Below are positions 1-10,499 of a stretch of 64,000 nt of DNA, in pieces (the first letter of the stretch is position 1; each line of letters opens with the position of its first letter). Origin of the DNA: Aplectana chamaeleonis (taxonomy: Eukaryota; Nematoda; Chromadorea; Rhabditida; Cosmocercidae); contig JAPDOI010000116.1 of assembly GCA_029168955.1 (NCBI GenBank), positions 1-64,000 of the forward strand. The letters are read 5' to 3'. Made by a program: the position numbers and the translations under genes. The notes under the pieces are model-generated. The model was not told the origin of the DNA and did not search any database. It was given only the letters and a program-made list of their open reading frames with translations.

Positions 1-184
1 GGTACATATTCCGCTCATGAAGTTACACAACCCAATGAAATGAGAAAAAATGTATGAAAAGAGACACTGGAAACGAGACAATGTGTTTGAACATACAATG
101 ATGAGAAGTAGGCTAAACTTATTCTCTAGAATCCTCTGCGTAGGCTAATTTTTTGGTCATGATCTCAAAGGGATTTAGTGATTA

Positions 185-640
185 GAGCATAATGTTCTCA
201 TAGAAAATTTTGTTGAAGAGAGATACAACCCTGACTGCGAAAAACTTGGACCTAACCTGGATTTTAGCCACTGGATCCCTGATTTTGATCTTGCTTGCTC
301 TGGTCCTTTACGGGACCATCGCAAAAAATGTTGACGCACTGACTGAAACTCTGCCGGTAAGAAGCTTGAACGCTCTAATGAGATCATTTTTCTTTCGCCT
401 GCTCAGCAAACTAGGTAGGGAAAGCATTAGCCTCCTGTCAGCTCCGCCTGGCAAAGATTGATACGATAAACCGAAACATCGTAGAACAGTTTTACGGGTG
501 AAGTTGTTCTGCACCTTTTCCAGTAAATCTACATCCTTTTTCTTGTACAGTTAGTAGACAGTTGTACCAGATTCCATTAAGGGCCTTACATAAGATTTAT
601 ACGCTTTAAACAAACTCTTCGGGTTTTAAGAACGTCAAGC
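185..640 (-). pseudogene. Non-LTR retrotransposon fragment (CR1/L2-like), C-terminal end of the RT protein
   Basis: Read on the minus strand, the translation holds a block (SYVRPLMESGTTV, then NNFTRKTVLRCFGLSYQSLP, then RRKKNDLIRAFKLLTGR, then RTRASKIKI) that matches the conserved C-terminal region of CR1/L2-type LINE polyproteins. The same block occurs in another copy at 26050-26705, which supports the call. The catalytic core of the reverse transcriptase is absent, so the copy is 5'-truncated. Stop codons interrupt it near 550 and 311, the second inside an otherwise conserved stretch in one frame. It ends at a stop near 185. It is a dead fragment; the clade name is from memory of the family and is less sure than the LINE call. 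Confidence 0.72.
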
Positions 641-935
641 CTTGAACAGAGTGTAGAGCCAACCGTTTGCTCTGGATACCAGGACTTTGTAAAGGTTATC
701 GAAATTCAGCTTGTCACTAAAAATGTGCCAGAAATCTCAACCTCTTTACAATTTTAAGATTTTCAGATTTAAAATTGTCAGTTGCGTTTTACCACTCCCA
801 ATGGAAAACACCCTTGTTCAAGCAACTGATAGAGGAAATGCCCATTTCTCCGACCAGTCTTTTTACGTGATCGCTTGCAACGCATTGTGTAATGATAGCT
901 ACAACGTTGGGTTCTTATGGCAGCAACTTCAACGC

Positions 936-1429
936 TTAAAGGCACTGTTCACGATAAAAATCGCTTCTCTGTTTTCACGCCCATCTTGAAAACGGCCCCA
1001 TGCTGATTCCTATGATGTCCCTGGAATCGAACAAGACCTTCTGGGAACGGAGTTATGGTCCCTCAACAATTGAGCTATGGAAACATGGTGGACGAGTTGT
1101 CCGAGGTTTGTAACTTCCGTCATTTGCAGCCGATCTATGCGAGCTGACCTGAGTAAAGAGAGAAGCTGAAAATGAAGGGAAGAACGGGGCTAATGATTGA
1201 AAATCATCGCTCATCTCACGATCTCGAGCATTCATTTGTTCACGTCGCTGGGCGTGTGATGCGCTTCTGGGGTTTTCAATGCGCTCAAAGTTGCAACTTC
1301 GGGCTCTTTTGGGGCTCTTCCTGGCTCGTTTTCATGCGTTCTTTCGACGTTAACGTTACAGAGTGTCCCTCCACTTCCCAATCCTAGTGGAATTTCGAAA
1401 ACTTTTCTCATCGTGAACACTGCCTTTAG
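936..1429 (-). repeat. TTAA-type inverted-repeat element, core I (minus orientation)
   Basis: The left end reads TTAAAGGCACTGTTCACGAT and the right end is its inverse with CTGCCTTTAG, so one TTAA has mutated. The core holds a conserved block that recurs in the copies at 7577, 26935, 53989, 54593, 60086 and 60594. In the other orientation that block reads as an apparent peptide beginning MNARDREMSDD. The size is about 494 bp. It has no transposase and is probably a non-autonomous DNA element. Confidence 0.85.
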
Positions 1430-2141
1430 GCCATCGAAAGCGTCAAAAGCGAGTCAAAACTACGAAATTTGAGGGTCAACTAGTCAAATATTTCGAGGGC
1501 TTCGCCCATGAGCTTCCCAGACCCCACCACAATATATACACACTCGTCCACATTAGTTTTTTGAATGCTGTCTCTTTGGCCAGTTTTCAAAGCTTCGAGC
1601 GACGTAACTACAGGCCTTGAGAGTCTTTTTGATTCGCTCTCGCAATCACTATTTTTAACGAACGTGCATGCTGCGGTGTGTAAAGTCCTAGCAGCGTCGC
1701 GGCTACCCCACATCCAGTGATCGACGATATGTCAAATAGTCTTTGAGTGGTCGGTAAGTGCGAAGAGAGAAAGCTGAGAAAGTTTGGCGAAGAAACCGCA
1801 TTATTCTTCAGAGCCCTATCGGCACGCAAAGCGTTGAGCAATCTATCACTAGCAAGAGAGTGAAGTGTAGCTTTGAAGCCCACAAAACTAAGTTTCAATG
1901 GCTTCGAATACCGCTGCCACAATTCACCTATTCCTTCCACAATAGGATTCTGATCAACCGTGTATTTTCATTAAATGAGAACCGATTTTATCACCTTAGG
2001 TGGTAGATTGACTTGGATAGATTGCTTAACTGTACATTTGAAGAAATCAGACCTTCAAAATCTTTCTGATCCCAGTATTTCGGCCTTAGTGCTCATTTTT
2101 TACTCACTCTTTGGCCATGAAAACAACTCTTGAGAAATTCA
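1430..2141. other. Intergenic, no gene recognised
   Basis: Only short open frames overlap each other on both strands here. None has a recognisable motif, a signal peptide or flanking splice signals. This is the 3' flank of the minus-strand sushi gene. Confidence 0.5.
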
Positions 2142-2147
2142 TTTATT
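2142..2147 (-). terminator. Poly(A) signal AATAAA of the sushi gene
   Basis: The plus strand reads TTTATT, so the minus strand reads AATAAA, about 70 bp past the TAA stop at 2218-2220. It is the first such signal downstream of that stop. Confidence 0.7.
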
Positions 2148-2217
2148 GAAAATCATTCAAGGATGCCAAAGCATGTTATATGGCTTATTGTGAAGGTGTT
2201 GTGCTCTTTGATGCACT

Positions 2218-3422
2218 TTACGCAGAAGCGTCGTGGCATTCTCCAATTTCATTAGTCCATCTTCCATTGTGGCACATCGAGCTGATCTTGCCTCAAATAC
2301 GTTTCTCATTTATCAGCAAACAAATATATTAATCTGAAAATTTACGTACCTTTGATAACTTTTCCTGGATCAACACAAACTGCAGAAGCGAGCGTGCCAT
2401 TCTTCTGCCATGGGAAAGCAGGCTCTCCCATGCCATCCAGGTAGTAATAAACGACGCGACCAGGTTTTTCACCAAAAGCAGGACAGTGTGTCAACGGTCC
2501 TTCTTAGAATAAAACTCTCAGTTTACTTCCAAAGCGTTAACTACATGTTTGGGTGTGACCCTTGGACAAAAGCGTGCACACCACCGCACTCTCTTTGGGT
2601 TATAAACACCTCTGGTCGCTCATGCAATAAGAAAACGGAATGGTGGTTTAATTCTGTGGGAGAATCTATTGAATTCAATACTAATGGCTGCAGAATCGGG
2701 ATAGGTTGCCAAACGGGCTTCTTCTAAATTCGCTTGCAACTGAGGATGACAAGCAATTAGTACCTGAGCTAATTCGATATGATCCAGGTCGTTAAATAGG
2801 GAATTCGCAACGCTGCTAGGCAGTAAAATCGGCACGCGAGAAAACAAGCAGAGAGCGGATATCAACGGAATGATATCGCGCCCAATATGTAGCTGATTTC
2901 GACTTCTTCGTTTGAAGACACTGAAAACACTCCCAAGAGCGACGACAGCGAAGTCGATCGATAGGCAGGCACAGTTCCAGGAAGTTTGGAGCGGCCTACT
3001 GCTCTGTCCCGTCTGAGCTCTCCTACAAATGGCTCGCCAACTATTTCAATCCCAGTCGCCTGCTCACAGTGAGTTCGATTTGGATGACTGATTGATGCAC
3101 CGCTGAATCCGTCACAGATGCCACCTTCCAGTGGCGTTTTGGAGGCTAGCGTACCATCCAATGATGGCATCCACTTTTCTTGGGAGGGGAGATAAGATAG
3201 TAGCTCATTGGAAAACGAAGTTATGAACTGTTTGATTTAGGGCTCCATAGCTGAGTGCGGTTTCCCAAAGAAACGGCACGTACCATACTTGGCTTATGTC
3301 CAGCCTCACCACTAAGGGGAGAATGATTTTCCGAACAGCAAAAATGGGAACTCACCAATTTCCCTGAGACTTGCTGGAGTCAGCACCGCAACGAAGAGGA
3401 GGAAGAGGATGAGCTTGTTCAT
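2218..3422 (-). CDS. Small secreted protein with one sushi/CCP-like domain (three exons)
   Basis: Exon 1 is 3422-3356: ATG and a hydrophobic signal peptide (MNKLILFLLFVAVLTP), ending in phase 1 at a GTGAGT donor. Exon 2 is 2502-2350: acceptor TTCTAAG, then REIEGPLTHCPAFGEKPG, a Tyr-rich strand (VVYYYLDGMGE) and NGTLASAVCVDPGKVIK, ending in phase 1 at a GTACGT donor. Exon 3 is 2291-2218: acceptor TATTTGAG, then GKISSMCHNGRWTNEIGECHD and TAA. The three pieces total 294 nt, an exact reading frame of 97 residues. The mature part has four Cys with the CCP signature C...C..G...C.NG.W....C, and CCP domains pair C1-C3 and C2-C4. A secreted single-domain protein is inferred. The ligand and role are unknown. 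I see no damage. The minus-strand open frame at 2862-3170 lies inside intron 1 and is not part of it. Confidence 0.72.
2503..3355 (-). other. Intron 1 of the sushi gene
   Basis: The intron is 853 bp, bounded by GTGAGT and a TTCTAAG acceptor. It contains a 102-codon open frame on the same strand (2862-3170). That frame has no motif I recognise and would not keep the exon phase, so I treat it as intronic. Confidence 0.6.
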
Positions 3423-3463
3423 GCCAAAGCTGGTGAGTGTGATGAGTCGGAGGTCAGCCGATG

Positions 3464-3471
3464 TATATATA
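3464..3471 (-). promoter_or_regulatory. TATA box of the sushi gene
   Basis: TATATATA on the minus strand lies 41 nt before the ATG at 3422. A Cys-free 5' leader of that length with no upstream ATG fits a short-leader TATA promoter. Confidence 0.65.
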
Positions 3472-3898
3472 GCCGGCGTACTGTCACTATTCGATTGTTC
3501 TCCAGTTAAATCAATGTTGAACTTCCGTGACTGCCGTTGACTTTGAATAGTGTTGTCAAAAACTTTTGAGCTGGGCAAATAATAACGGGGTCAAAGTATA
3601 CCGAATCAGATGGTGGCAGTTGACATATGAAATCCTCACAATATTAGTGACAACCCTTTGTCATATCACATTAGCTTTCTCGATGAAATATTTATTTATC
3701 TCATTTTCGAGTTGGATCGCCGGGCGATGCGATAGCATGATAATTATATGAATCGATCATTGTCGCATCGACCGTTGCTTCTCATTCGAAGCAGGCTATC
3801 GCAGCGATCGGAGATGGATCTGTAAAAGAATGCTCACGGGGAGTAAAGGGAGTGAGGTTGTCGCATTTTTGTGAGATTTACCTTTTGGTCATGGTGAC
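3472..3898. other. Upstream flank of the sushi gene, no gene seen
   Basis: This stretch contains no recognisable coding or RNA gene. It should hold the upstream control region of the minus-strand gene. Confidence 0.4.
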
Positions 3899-4054
3899 TA
3901 AAGCGCCTTTCATAGTTTGCCTGCCGACGTCGGCCGTGTCATTACCGAAATTGACAAGTCCAGATAGATAAGATGGAAAAGGCAGAGTAGATAGATATTC
4001 CACATTCGATAAAGACTCGTCTGACGTCGGTCGGGCACCTGTGAAAGGGCCTTA
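3899..4054. repeat. Short inverted-repeat element (about 156 bp)
   Basis: The left end TAAAGCGCCTTTCATAG through CTGCCGACGTCGG is mirrored by the right end, which in reverse complement reads TAAGGCCCTTTCACAGG through CCGACCGACGTCAG. The ends are roughly 34 bp with mismatches. It is a MITE-like element with no coding content. Confidence 0.65.
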
Positions 4055-4366
4055 AGTGACGCTTTTCTGCCCTACCACTTCACAAGGTATAGACCATCAG
4101 CAGTCTGCCAGACAGAATCTAATGACTAGCAGCTGGATGGTTAGAGAGCTAAGGAACCTCTGGACACAATGTGCACTCGGGTGTGAGCACCCTGCCATCT
4201 TTTTACCTTATGGAATTGGAGTCGCTCTTCTTCGTGCGTTTTAGAATGGCTTTCGCCTGATTTGTGTCTGATGGATCTGGCTTGTACAAGTATCGTTCGC
4301 CATAAACAGGCATAATACCAATCAAAGCAATCAAGCGATTAGCTCACTAATCATCGCTTCCTTTTG

Positions 4367-4587
4367 TTGATCGTTTCCTGTTATCTGCGTGTTCATTTGA
4401 TCTTGTCCAGGGGGCGCAGAGAGGATATGATGCGCTTCGATGTCTTTAAATCGCTTGTTTGCAGCTATTGTTCTGCCTTTCCTGGCTTGTTTTCTACCGT
4501 TCTTTCGTCACTGAGAATCTCGGATTCTCTCCACCTATCATTTCACTGCGGAAAATCACCGAGGATGATCATCGTGAGCACTGCATT
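4367..4587 (-). repeat. Diverged half-copy of the TTAA core I element
   Basis: The order of landmarks (GTTCATTTG, GATGCGCTTC, CCTGGCTTGTTTTC, CGTTCTTTCG, then CATCGTGAGCACTGCATTTG) follows the 1240-1429 half of the copy at 936-1429. The other half is missing. Confidence 0.6.
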
Positions 4588-5482
4588 TGAAGGCAGCTTT
4601 GCATGTCTTGCTGGCTCAAGAGGGACCAACTACGGTCATTTCGTTTTCGCCGCTTCAACAGCGTAAGCGTTCCAGTAGGAGTCGCACGACCCCATTATTT
4701 CCCTATCTCAACCACTTTTCAAGCTTGTGAGCTGCCCTTAAGAGTAGCGTGGGAACGAAAAAGTGTTTCCGGATTTTTCGCCACTCACCATTTTGCGCAT
4801 TTAAGCCTACGAGGTTGTGATATACAGCAAATAGCCCACATAAAACACACACGTTTCGGAGAAAACTCGCGTTTGAAAATCCTGAAGCATTCATTTTTTT
4901 TCATGTTCATCTTTGTGTGTCATGTATGTAATGCAAAAAACGACCGACAATTAAACGTCTGATACAGTTTATCTCCTCGAACTCCTCGCGAGTTAGAAAA
5001 TCCTTCTTTCCTTTCTATTGTCGGTAACTCTGCAAGAATAGGAAGCTCTCAGAACACACGTTTAAAAGCGAGAATCTCTAGAATCAGAGAATGTGGTATT
5101 TTGATTCCTCGGCCTATCGGAGCCTCTCGTGACGCTTCTGTTCCTCTTGCTGGATGATCGACCGGAAAAAACGCCTCTCCAGACCACACAGAGCTACTGT
5201 CTTATGAATGCGAAACAATGAAGAATAAAACTTCGCCAGGTCTTTCGATTTTGTTCAAACATTGGATTAAGAACAAAAAACCAGAAAAGTGTGGTTTTTG
5301 GGCCGACGTTCTGGTTGTGCAAGAATGAACCTATTTTTAGCCGCCCAGTTATCGATAACTAAACACTGCAATATCCGCACTGTGCACAGGAATCCGTTAC
5401 GAGACCAAAGTCCTCTTCTCAAATTCGGTTAATAATATTATCTTCAACTCTCAGAAGACTCCATTTTTCATCGGTCTTTGAC
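4588..5482. other. No gene recognised
   Basis: A 119-codon open frame at 4603-4962 lacks any motif and is opposed by an overlapping minus-strand frame. I see no repeat structure either. Confidence 0.4.
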
Positions 5483-5558
5483 TCTGACCTTGACTAGTTG
5501 TCCGGCAGGACAGAAGCGATAACTCTTTCATCCTACCGGACAAATAGTCAAGGTCAGA
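5483..5558. repeat. 76-bp foldback
   Basis: TCTGACCTTGACTAGTTGTC at the left is mirrored by the right end, which finishes AGTCAAGGTCAGA. The arms are about 30 bp with few mismatches, around a loop of about 15 bp. Part of the arm (GACTAGTTGTCCGG) recurs near 61227. Confidence 0.75.
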
Positions 5559-5748
5559 AAATATGCAGCTTATTTAGGGAATTCAAGTGCGCTTTTCGTC
5601 GCTTTCTCGTGAATCCATCTTTGAATGTGTGTCGTAAGAAGTAGAGTATACAGAGCGGCTGCCAAGTCTGCTAAAACGGATCGCATTGTTAGAATCTCTC
5701 GGGCATTTATAGTAAAACTGCGAGCACTCCCATGTCCAGCTGCTGGTT

Positions 5749-6813
5749 CTGACAAGGGAACCACAATATGTCATAGTGACCGTTCCAAATGAAATGTACT
5801 TTTCTAGAACCATTTTCGGACGGAAAGTCCGAATATGCCCATCGCAGCTGCCTAGACCCGCGTGATTTTCGTGCTTATTGTACCCTCCAAAAAGCGCATT
5901 ATTTTTAAGAAAATCTGGGAACGGACCTCATGATCGTGTTCAGCGCCCAAGACTACCCCACTAAGTAAAGTTAAGTTGAAAGAACTTTTTGCAAACTTTG
6001 CGCAGACTAACAGCGTTTTGGACTTGTACGGATTTTCGTTCCGGCGTTTATTTATACCAATTAGAGGGCTCTCGAAGCGTTTTAAAAAAATATTCCAGAT
6101 TTGACTAAAAATTCGCTCTGGGGGTTATTTGGGGTGCTGATCACGAATCTGAGGTTCATTCATCGATTTTCCGAAGTTTTTGACTGTATTCGTTCACAGA
6201 TTCACATCTGGGGAGAATTTGATGGCAAATCGCGACTGCTGACGATTTCCGGAATGTGGCGACAGATGTGGCTCAAATCGTTCTTTTGGGGGTTATTTGG
6301 AGTGCTGAACACGAATCTGATGTCGGTTTATCGATTTTGGCAGCTTACGGCAGATTACGGTGGGTATACGGTAGTTTGGTCAAAGTCTCAGATTTGTCTC
6401 AAAGTTTTCATGTGGGGGTTATTTGGGGTGCTGAATACGAATTTGATGTCCATTTGTCGATTATCGGGATATTGAAGTAGGTTTTGCCTCTTAAATGGCA
6501 TGTTACCTACCGTAACCTTCAGTAAACCTTAAAATTTGGGCAAGCGAACCCCAGATTCGTGTTCAGCACCCCAGATTACCCCTACATACATGTTTTAGCA
6601 AAATCAGGAGAAAAATTCAAAAACACCCTAAAAATTCCATGGGGGTACCCTTACCTTGCCGCGAAGCTTAAAAGAAACGCTCATAACTTTTTCAGAGTGG
6701 GTCTAGGCAGCTGCAATGTGCATATTCGTACTTTTCGTTCAAAAATGGTTCTAGAGAAGTACATTTCATTTGGAATGGTCACTATGACTTATTGTGGTTC
6801 CCTTGTGAGAAGC
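5749..6813. repeat. Element of about 1.07 kb bounded by inverted repeats of about 114 bp
   Basis: The left arm (5749-5862) in reverse complement matches the right arm (6704-6813): both contain GGTCTAGGCAGCTGC, ATGGTTCTAGA and TATTGTGGTTCCCTTGT. The interior carries several copies of a motif (GGGTTATTTGGGGTGCTGA followed by ACACGAATCTGA) near 5925 (inverted), 6120, 6289, 6414 and 6545 (inverted). The open frames here (for example 6101-6475) are the motif read through and are not genes. Confidence 0.75.
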
Positions 6814-7069
6814 TACACACCACGGCACCGGGAAAAGGTGATTGTGCGGTTCCGTGCGGTATTTCCACAAAGCATGCAGTAAATTGCACCATAATCGACG
6901 CCAAAGTTGGAATTTTCTCCCTAACTTCGAAAAAGAGCATCGGGAACGTCAAAGACGGTGAATCCAACCCCTACACCGACATCATACATAATATGGTAAT
7001 ATACGCCTAAGAGTTGACTGGTGATCGCAGAATGTGCGGAATCTGAATAGGTGGGCGAAAAGCGCCGGA

Positions 7070-7245
7070 GTAATTGCGCGGGACCCAGCTGAGAGTAAGC
7101 CAGGCACAGGGAAAGTGTGTGGGACCCAACATTGAGTGCGCCAAGTGCTGCGGAAAGTGTCTGGGACTCAAGTGTGAGTGCACCAAGCGCCGGAGAAGGT
7201 GTGTGGGACCAAATTAGCACTGCGCCAAGCGCCGGCGAAACCATA
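7070..7245. repeat. Minisatellite, about four units of 42 bp
   Basis: Units contain GTGTGTGGGACCC and GCGCCAAGCGCCGG. On the minus strand they read as four 14-residue peptide repeats (SPALGAVLIWSHTP and variants), so the apparent open frame at 6921-7244 is a repeat artefact. Confidence 0.75.
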
Positions 7246-7576
7246 TGTCTTGGGCAGAAGGTGATTTGAGATGACCGAGCTTCTTCAAGGGTCGTATTTC
7301 TAGAAGAAGCTTGAAAAACTACCCAAAGGCATGTGCTTGAGTTGTAAGCGCGCGATTACGGAGAAATTTTTGAGGTCAGAGGGGGGGGGGCTGGATAAAG
7401 AGGATGCTTTTTCTTGAGAGTTCTCCAAAGAGTGCTCCTAAACTTGTTTGGTGGTCGAATTTTTCCGCGTCATCATCTATAACCCAACGTCCGATCAAAT
7501 AGTGAACACACCGCGAGGCACGCGTAGAAATACGCCGCCAAGAGGCAAGGGTGTGTACCTTGTTATCGATAAACCT

Positions 7577-8068
7577 TAAAGGCAGTGTTCACGATAAAAG
7601 TCCCTTTTCTGTTTTTTCGCCTATCTTAAAAAAGGGCCTATTCTAATTCCTATTATGTCTCTGGAATCGTGCAAGACCTTCCAGGAACGGCGTTATAGTC
7701 CCTCAAAAATTGAGCTAGAGAAGCATAGTGGATGAGTTGTCCGAGGCTCGTAACTTCCGTGTTTTGCAGCCAATGTATGCGAGCTGACCTGAGTGAAGAG
7801 AGAAGTTCAGAATGAAGGAAGAACGGGGCTTTTGATCGGGAACCCTCGCTCATCTCACGATCTCAAGTGTTACCTAGTTCGCGTCGAGGAGCGGAAAGGG
7901 GCCAGACTTGCCCAAAGCGGCGTGGTTTGCCCACTTTTCTAAGCCGTATCGCGGCTCCTGGGTAGCTTTTCGTCCCGTTTCTTCGACACTGTTCTGCTTC
8001 TGAGAGCCACGAGAAGCGTTTGTCATGAAAATTCTGAGAATGAAAATTATCGTGAACGGTGCCTTTAA
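7577..8068 (-). repeat. TTAA-type inverted-repeat element, core I (minus orientation)
   Basis: It begins TTAAAGGCAGTGTTCACGAT and ends with the inverse, CCTTTAA (492 bp). The core I block is present and degenerate on the minus strand at 7653-7853. The element keeps both TTAA ends. Confidence 0.85.
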
Positions 8069-8596
8069 GTCTTCACTATGAATACACGCTGATTTTTCTC
8101 ATATAGTTCCTTTTTTGAAATTTTCGAATTTTTTCTTGTTATTTCCACGTTCATCTATTATACAGGTTTAGGGGTATTGAAAATGTTTCGGTGGGGGAGG
8201 GGGGAATAACATACTGTTTCTCTACGTTTCTGGTGTTGTTCTTCAGAATTCAGGAAAAGTTACATTTCAAAGTCAATCATTGCGCAACTTGCAGTACGCA
8301 ACTTGGAGGATTTCTTTCCGAAGTGGGAAGATTACCGGTCGGGACTCAGTCGATCGACCGGCCCTGTTGGGGGGCATGATGGAGAGGTGGTCTCTTCTGA
8401 CGAAATTTGACACAATTCACCTCATATACAATACTCACCCCCGAACTTTTCGAATCAGCAAAATAAACCACGTTTTCGCGTTTTCTCCGTCCCTTTGAAA
8501 TATCTCTTTTAGATTTGGGTTTTCGGGGGTCGGAAGGATATTGCTGGAACCGTCTCATCAAGATCTACAAGACGGTGTTAAAAATTCATTGATATC
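8069..8596. other. No gene recognised
   Basis: Short open frames overlap on both strands and show no motif. I see nothing else. Confidence 0.4.
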
Positions 8597-8711
8597 TCAA
8601 ACTATACCTTTTTATAGGTATGTTGCTCAAAAAATTAATGCGCGTGAGTCTTGACGGGTCAAAATGTGTTATGGAAAGAGCAACATACCTATAATTAAGG
8701 TATAGTTTAAG
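8597..8711. repeat. Foldback of about 115 bp
   Basis: AAACTATACCTTTTTATAGG with TATGTTGCTC at the left is mirrored by GAGCAACATACCTATAATTA with AGGTATAGTTT at the right. The loop is about 35 bp. It sits immediately before the truncated RTE copy that starts near 8718. Confidence 0.75.
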
Positions 8712-8717
8712 TTTTTT

Positions 8718-9752
8718 TTCCTAACACCATCCGGACGCTCCCTTGTCGACCTGGAGTACGCCGACGACATTGTGTTATTCGCTGAAAACTACGCAAAACT
8801 GCAAAGGATTGTGAACCTCGTTTCGAAGTATGCCGCAGCTCTATGCGGACTTTCGGCCCTTCGGGTCCTGACTTTGAATGCAAGTGCAGATGCGGGTCTC
8901 TCAGAGGCTTCTTCAACGGGAGTTTGTGTGACGGACAAACGTATCGAACCTGGTGGATGATTTCTGTTATGTTTGGGTCTGTTTGGCTGAAGAACGATGG
9001 TAGCTTATGCAGCGGATGATTCGGACAACGATGTGCGAAAGCTACGTCTGCATTTAATTCTCTAACCAAGTGTTTGTGGTCTACCACCATCGCGAAGGAA
9101 GTCAAGTTGCAGCTAGTCTATCTATCCGCCATTCGCCCTATCATGGATGCAGGTACGGATCGGAGACGGGCAGCACTCAGCAAGTACGCAGATTGAAAGG
9201 TTGAATTGCACGGAGAGGAAGCTTTTTCAGGCGTTTTCTTGAATATTTCTGGCCGTGCCGTCAGTTTGCTTATAACGAAAAGCTTTACAAGGAAATCGAC
9301 GCAGTACATCAACGCTTGACACGAGGGAGGTGCCAGCATCTCCCAACGCCATCTCTAGCAGCAATGGAAAGTCGACTTCGACTGCTCGGGCATATACTAA
9401 GAAGAACGCCGGATCGTCTTTTGCACAACACGCTTTAGGAATGCTTTCAAATCCTGACGGTAAACGGCCACCTGGGCGTAGGGGAAAGTTCTGGACGGTT
9501 GTGGTTAAAGAGGATTTGAAGTCAGTCGGCATTGAAAGACAGTTTAGGCGCGATGTTTCGTTTCACAGGAAATGGAATAGTGACAGCTGGATGAAATGGA
9601 ATAGTGACAGCTGGATGAAATGGAATAGTGACAGCTGGATGGAATGTGTCCAAATTGTGGCTGAACACCGTGAAAAATGGACACGGCTGACTACTAGGAC
9701 GCACTCGGTGAAGATGCGGAATGACCGCGTCAGGCGAAAGCCAACCGATTAA
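8718..9752 (+). pseudogene. RTE-type non-LTR retrotransposon fragment (RT motif C to the C terminus)
   Basis: The translation starts in SLVDLEYADDIVLFAENY, which holds the catalytic YADD of reverse transcriptase, and continues VNLVSKYAAA. Shifted-frame pieces follow: IDAVHQRLTRGRCQHLPTPS, RLRLLGHILRRTPDRL, then RPPGRRGKFWTVVVKEDL and GIERQFRRDV. These are the conserved order of the C-terminal half of hookworm RTE-type polyproteins. Everything 5' of motif C, including the endonuclease, is missing. Several stops and frameshifts break the frame. The 3' part carries a 24-bp triplication (9570-9641). It is non-functional. Confidence 0.85.
9570..9641 (+). repeat. 24-bp unit repeated three times
   Basis: Three exact copies of a 24-bp unit translate to KWNSDSWM three times inside the RTE remnant. 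The single-copy ancestral motif in the family is of the form WNSDEWID, so the expansion happened within this copy. Confidence 0.9.
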
Positions 9753-10059
9753 GTCAAGTGAGTCAAAGTTTAAGATATCAATAAAATTCCGACACCATCT
9801 TGTAGATTTTGATGAGACATTTTTAGCAATATTTCTTGCCTCCAAAACCACAAGTTTCACAGTTATGATGGAGGGGGGGGGACGCGCTTTTCACGGAGCT
9901 TGAGGGTGGATATTGCATCTTCGTTATAACAAACTGTTTCTTTTCATAGACAAGCCTAACCAACTTATCAAACTCGAAGAACCCTAAATGGCTCTGAAGG
10001 CGTACTATGCCTTGAATCCAATCGAAACTTTCCATCGAGGAGAGGTATTCAAGAGCAAA
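9753..10059. other. No gene recognised
   Basis: This stretch contains a run of eight or more G near 9874 and no recognisable coding sequence. Confidence 0.4.
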
Positions 10060-10440
10060 GCGCGACTTTCGAAAATTCCCGGAATGCTGCAATAAACGTG
10101 GAACAAGTTCTTTCTCTATGAATTACTTGAAGTGCTCAGAACGAGTCTGAAGTTCGGTAATGGATTTTTCAACAGATTACGGTAGATTACGGTGGTTACA
10201 CAGTAGTTTTGTCAAAGTTTCGGATTTGGCTCAGAATTTCTGTGGTAGTATTGATCGGTTCCGTGAATACTAATTCGATGGCTATTTGTCGATTTTTGGG
10301 GAAAATAATTAAGGTAGGTTTCGCCTTTTAAATGACATAGTACCAACCGTAGCCCAAAATAAACCTCAGAAATACTATTCACAGAATTTATCTTTAGCAC
10401 TCCCACAGCGTAATAGATCCCACATACAAGCTTATGACCA
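10060..10440. repeat. Diverged relative of the 6.1-6.6 kb repeat
   Basis: The order TTACTTGAAGTGCTCAGAAC, CAGATTACGGTAGATTACGG, GTCAAAGTTTCGG, CTATTTGTCGATTTT and GGTAGGTTTCGCCTTTTAAA parallels 6290-6500. It is one old dispersed copy. Confidence 0.6.
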
Positions 10441-10499
10441 GATCTAAACTTTCTCTCAAAACACCCTAATATTGCCTGATGAGCGGCGATTAACCTTAT

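Noticed and set aside
1053..1235. Recurring peptide MNARDREMSDD... as a conserved small gene
   Set aside because: The same translation appears in several TTAA core I elements (also at 27129, 54779, 60788) with scattered stops and orientation changes. It follows the repeat and not a coding constraint.
2862..3170. 102-codon minus frame as part of the sushi gene
   Set aside because: It lies inside intron 1. Including it would break the exact phase match between exon 1 and exon 2.
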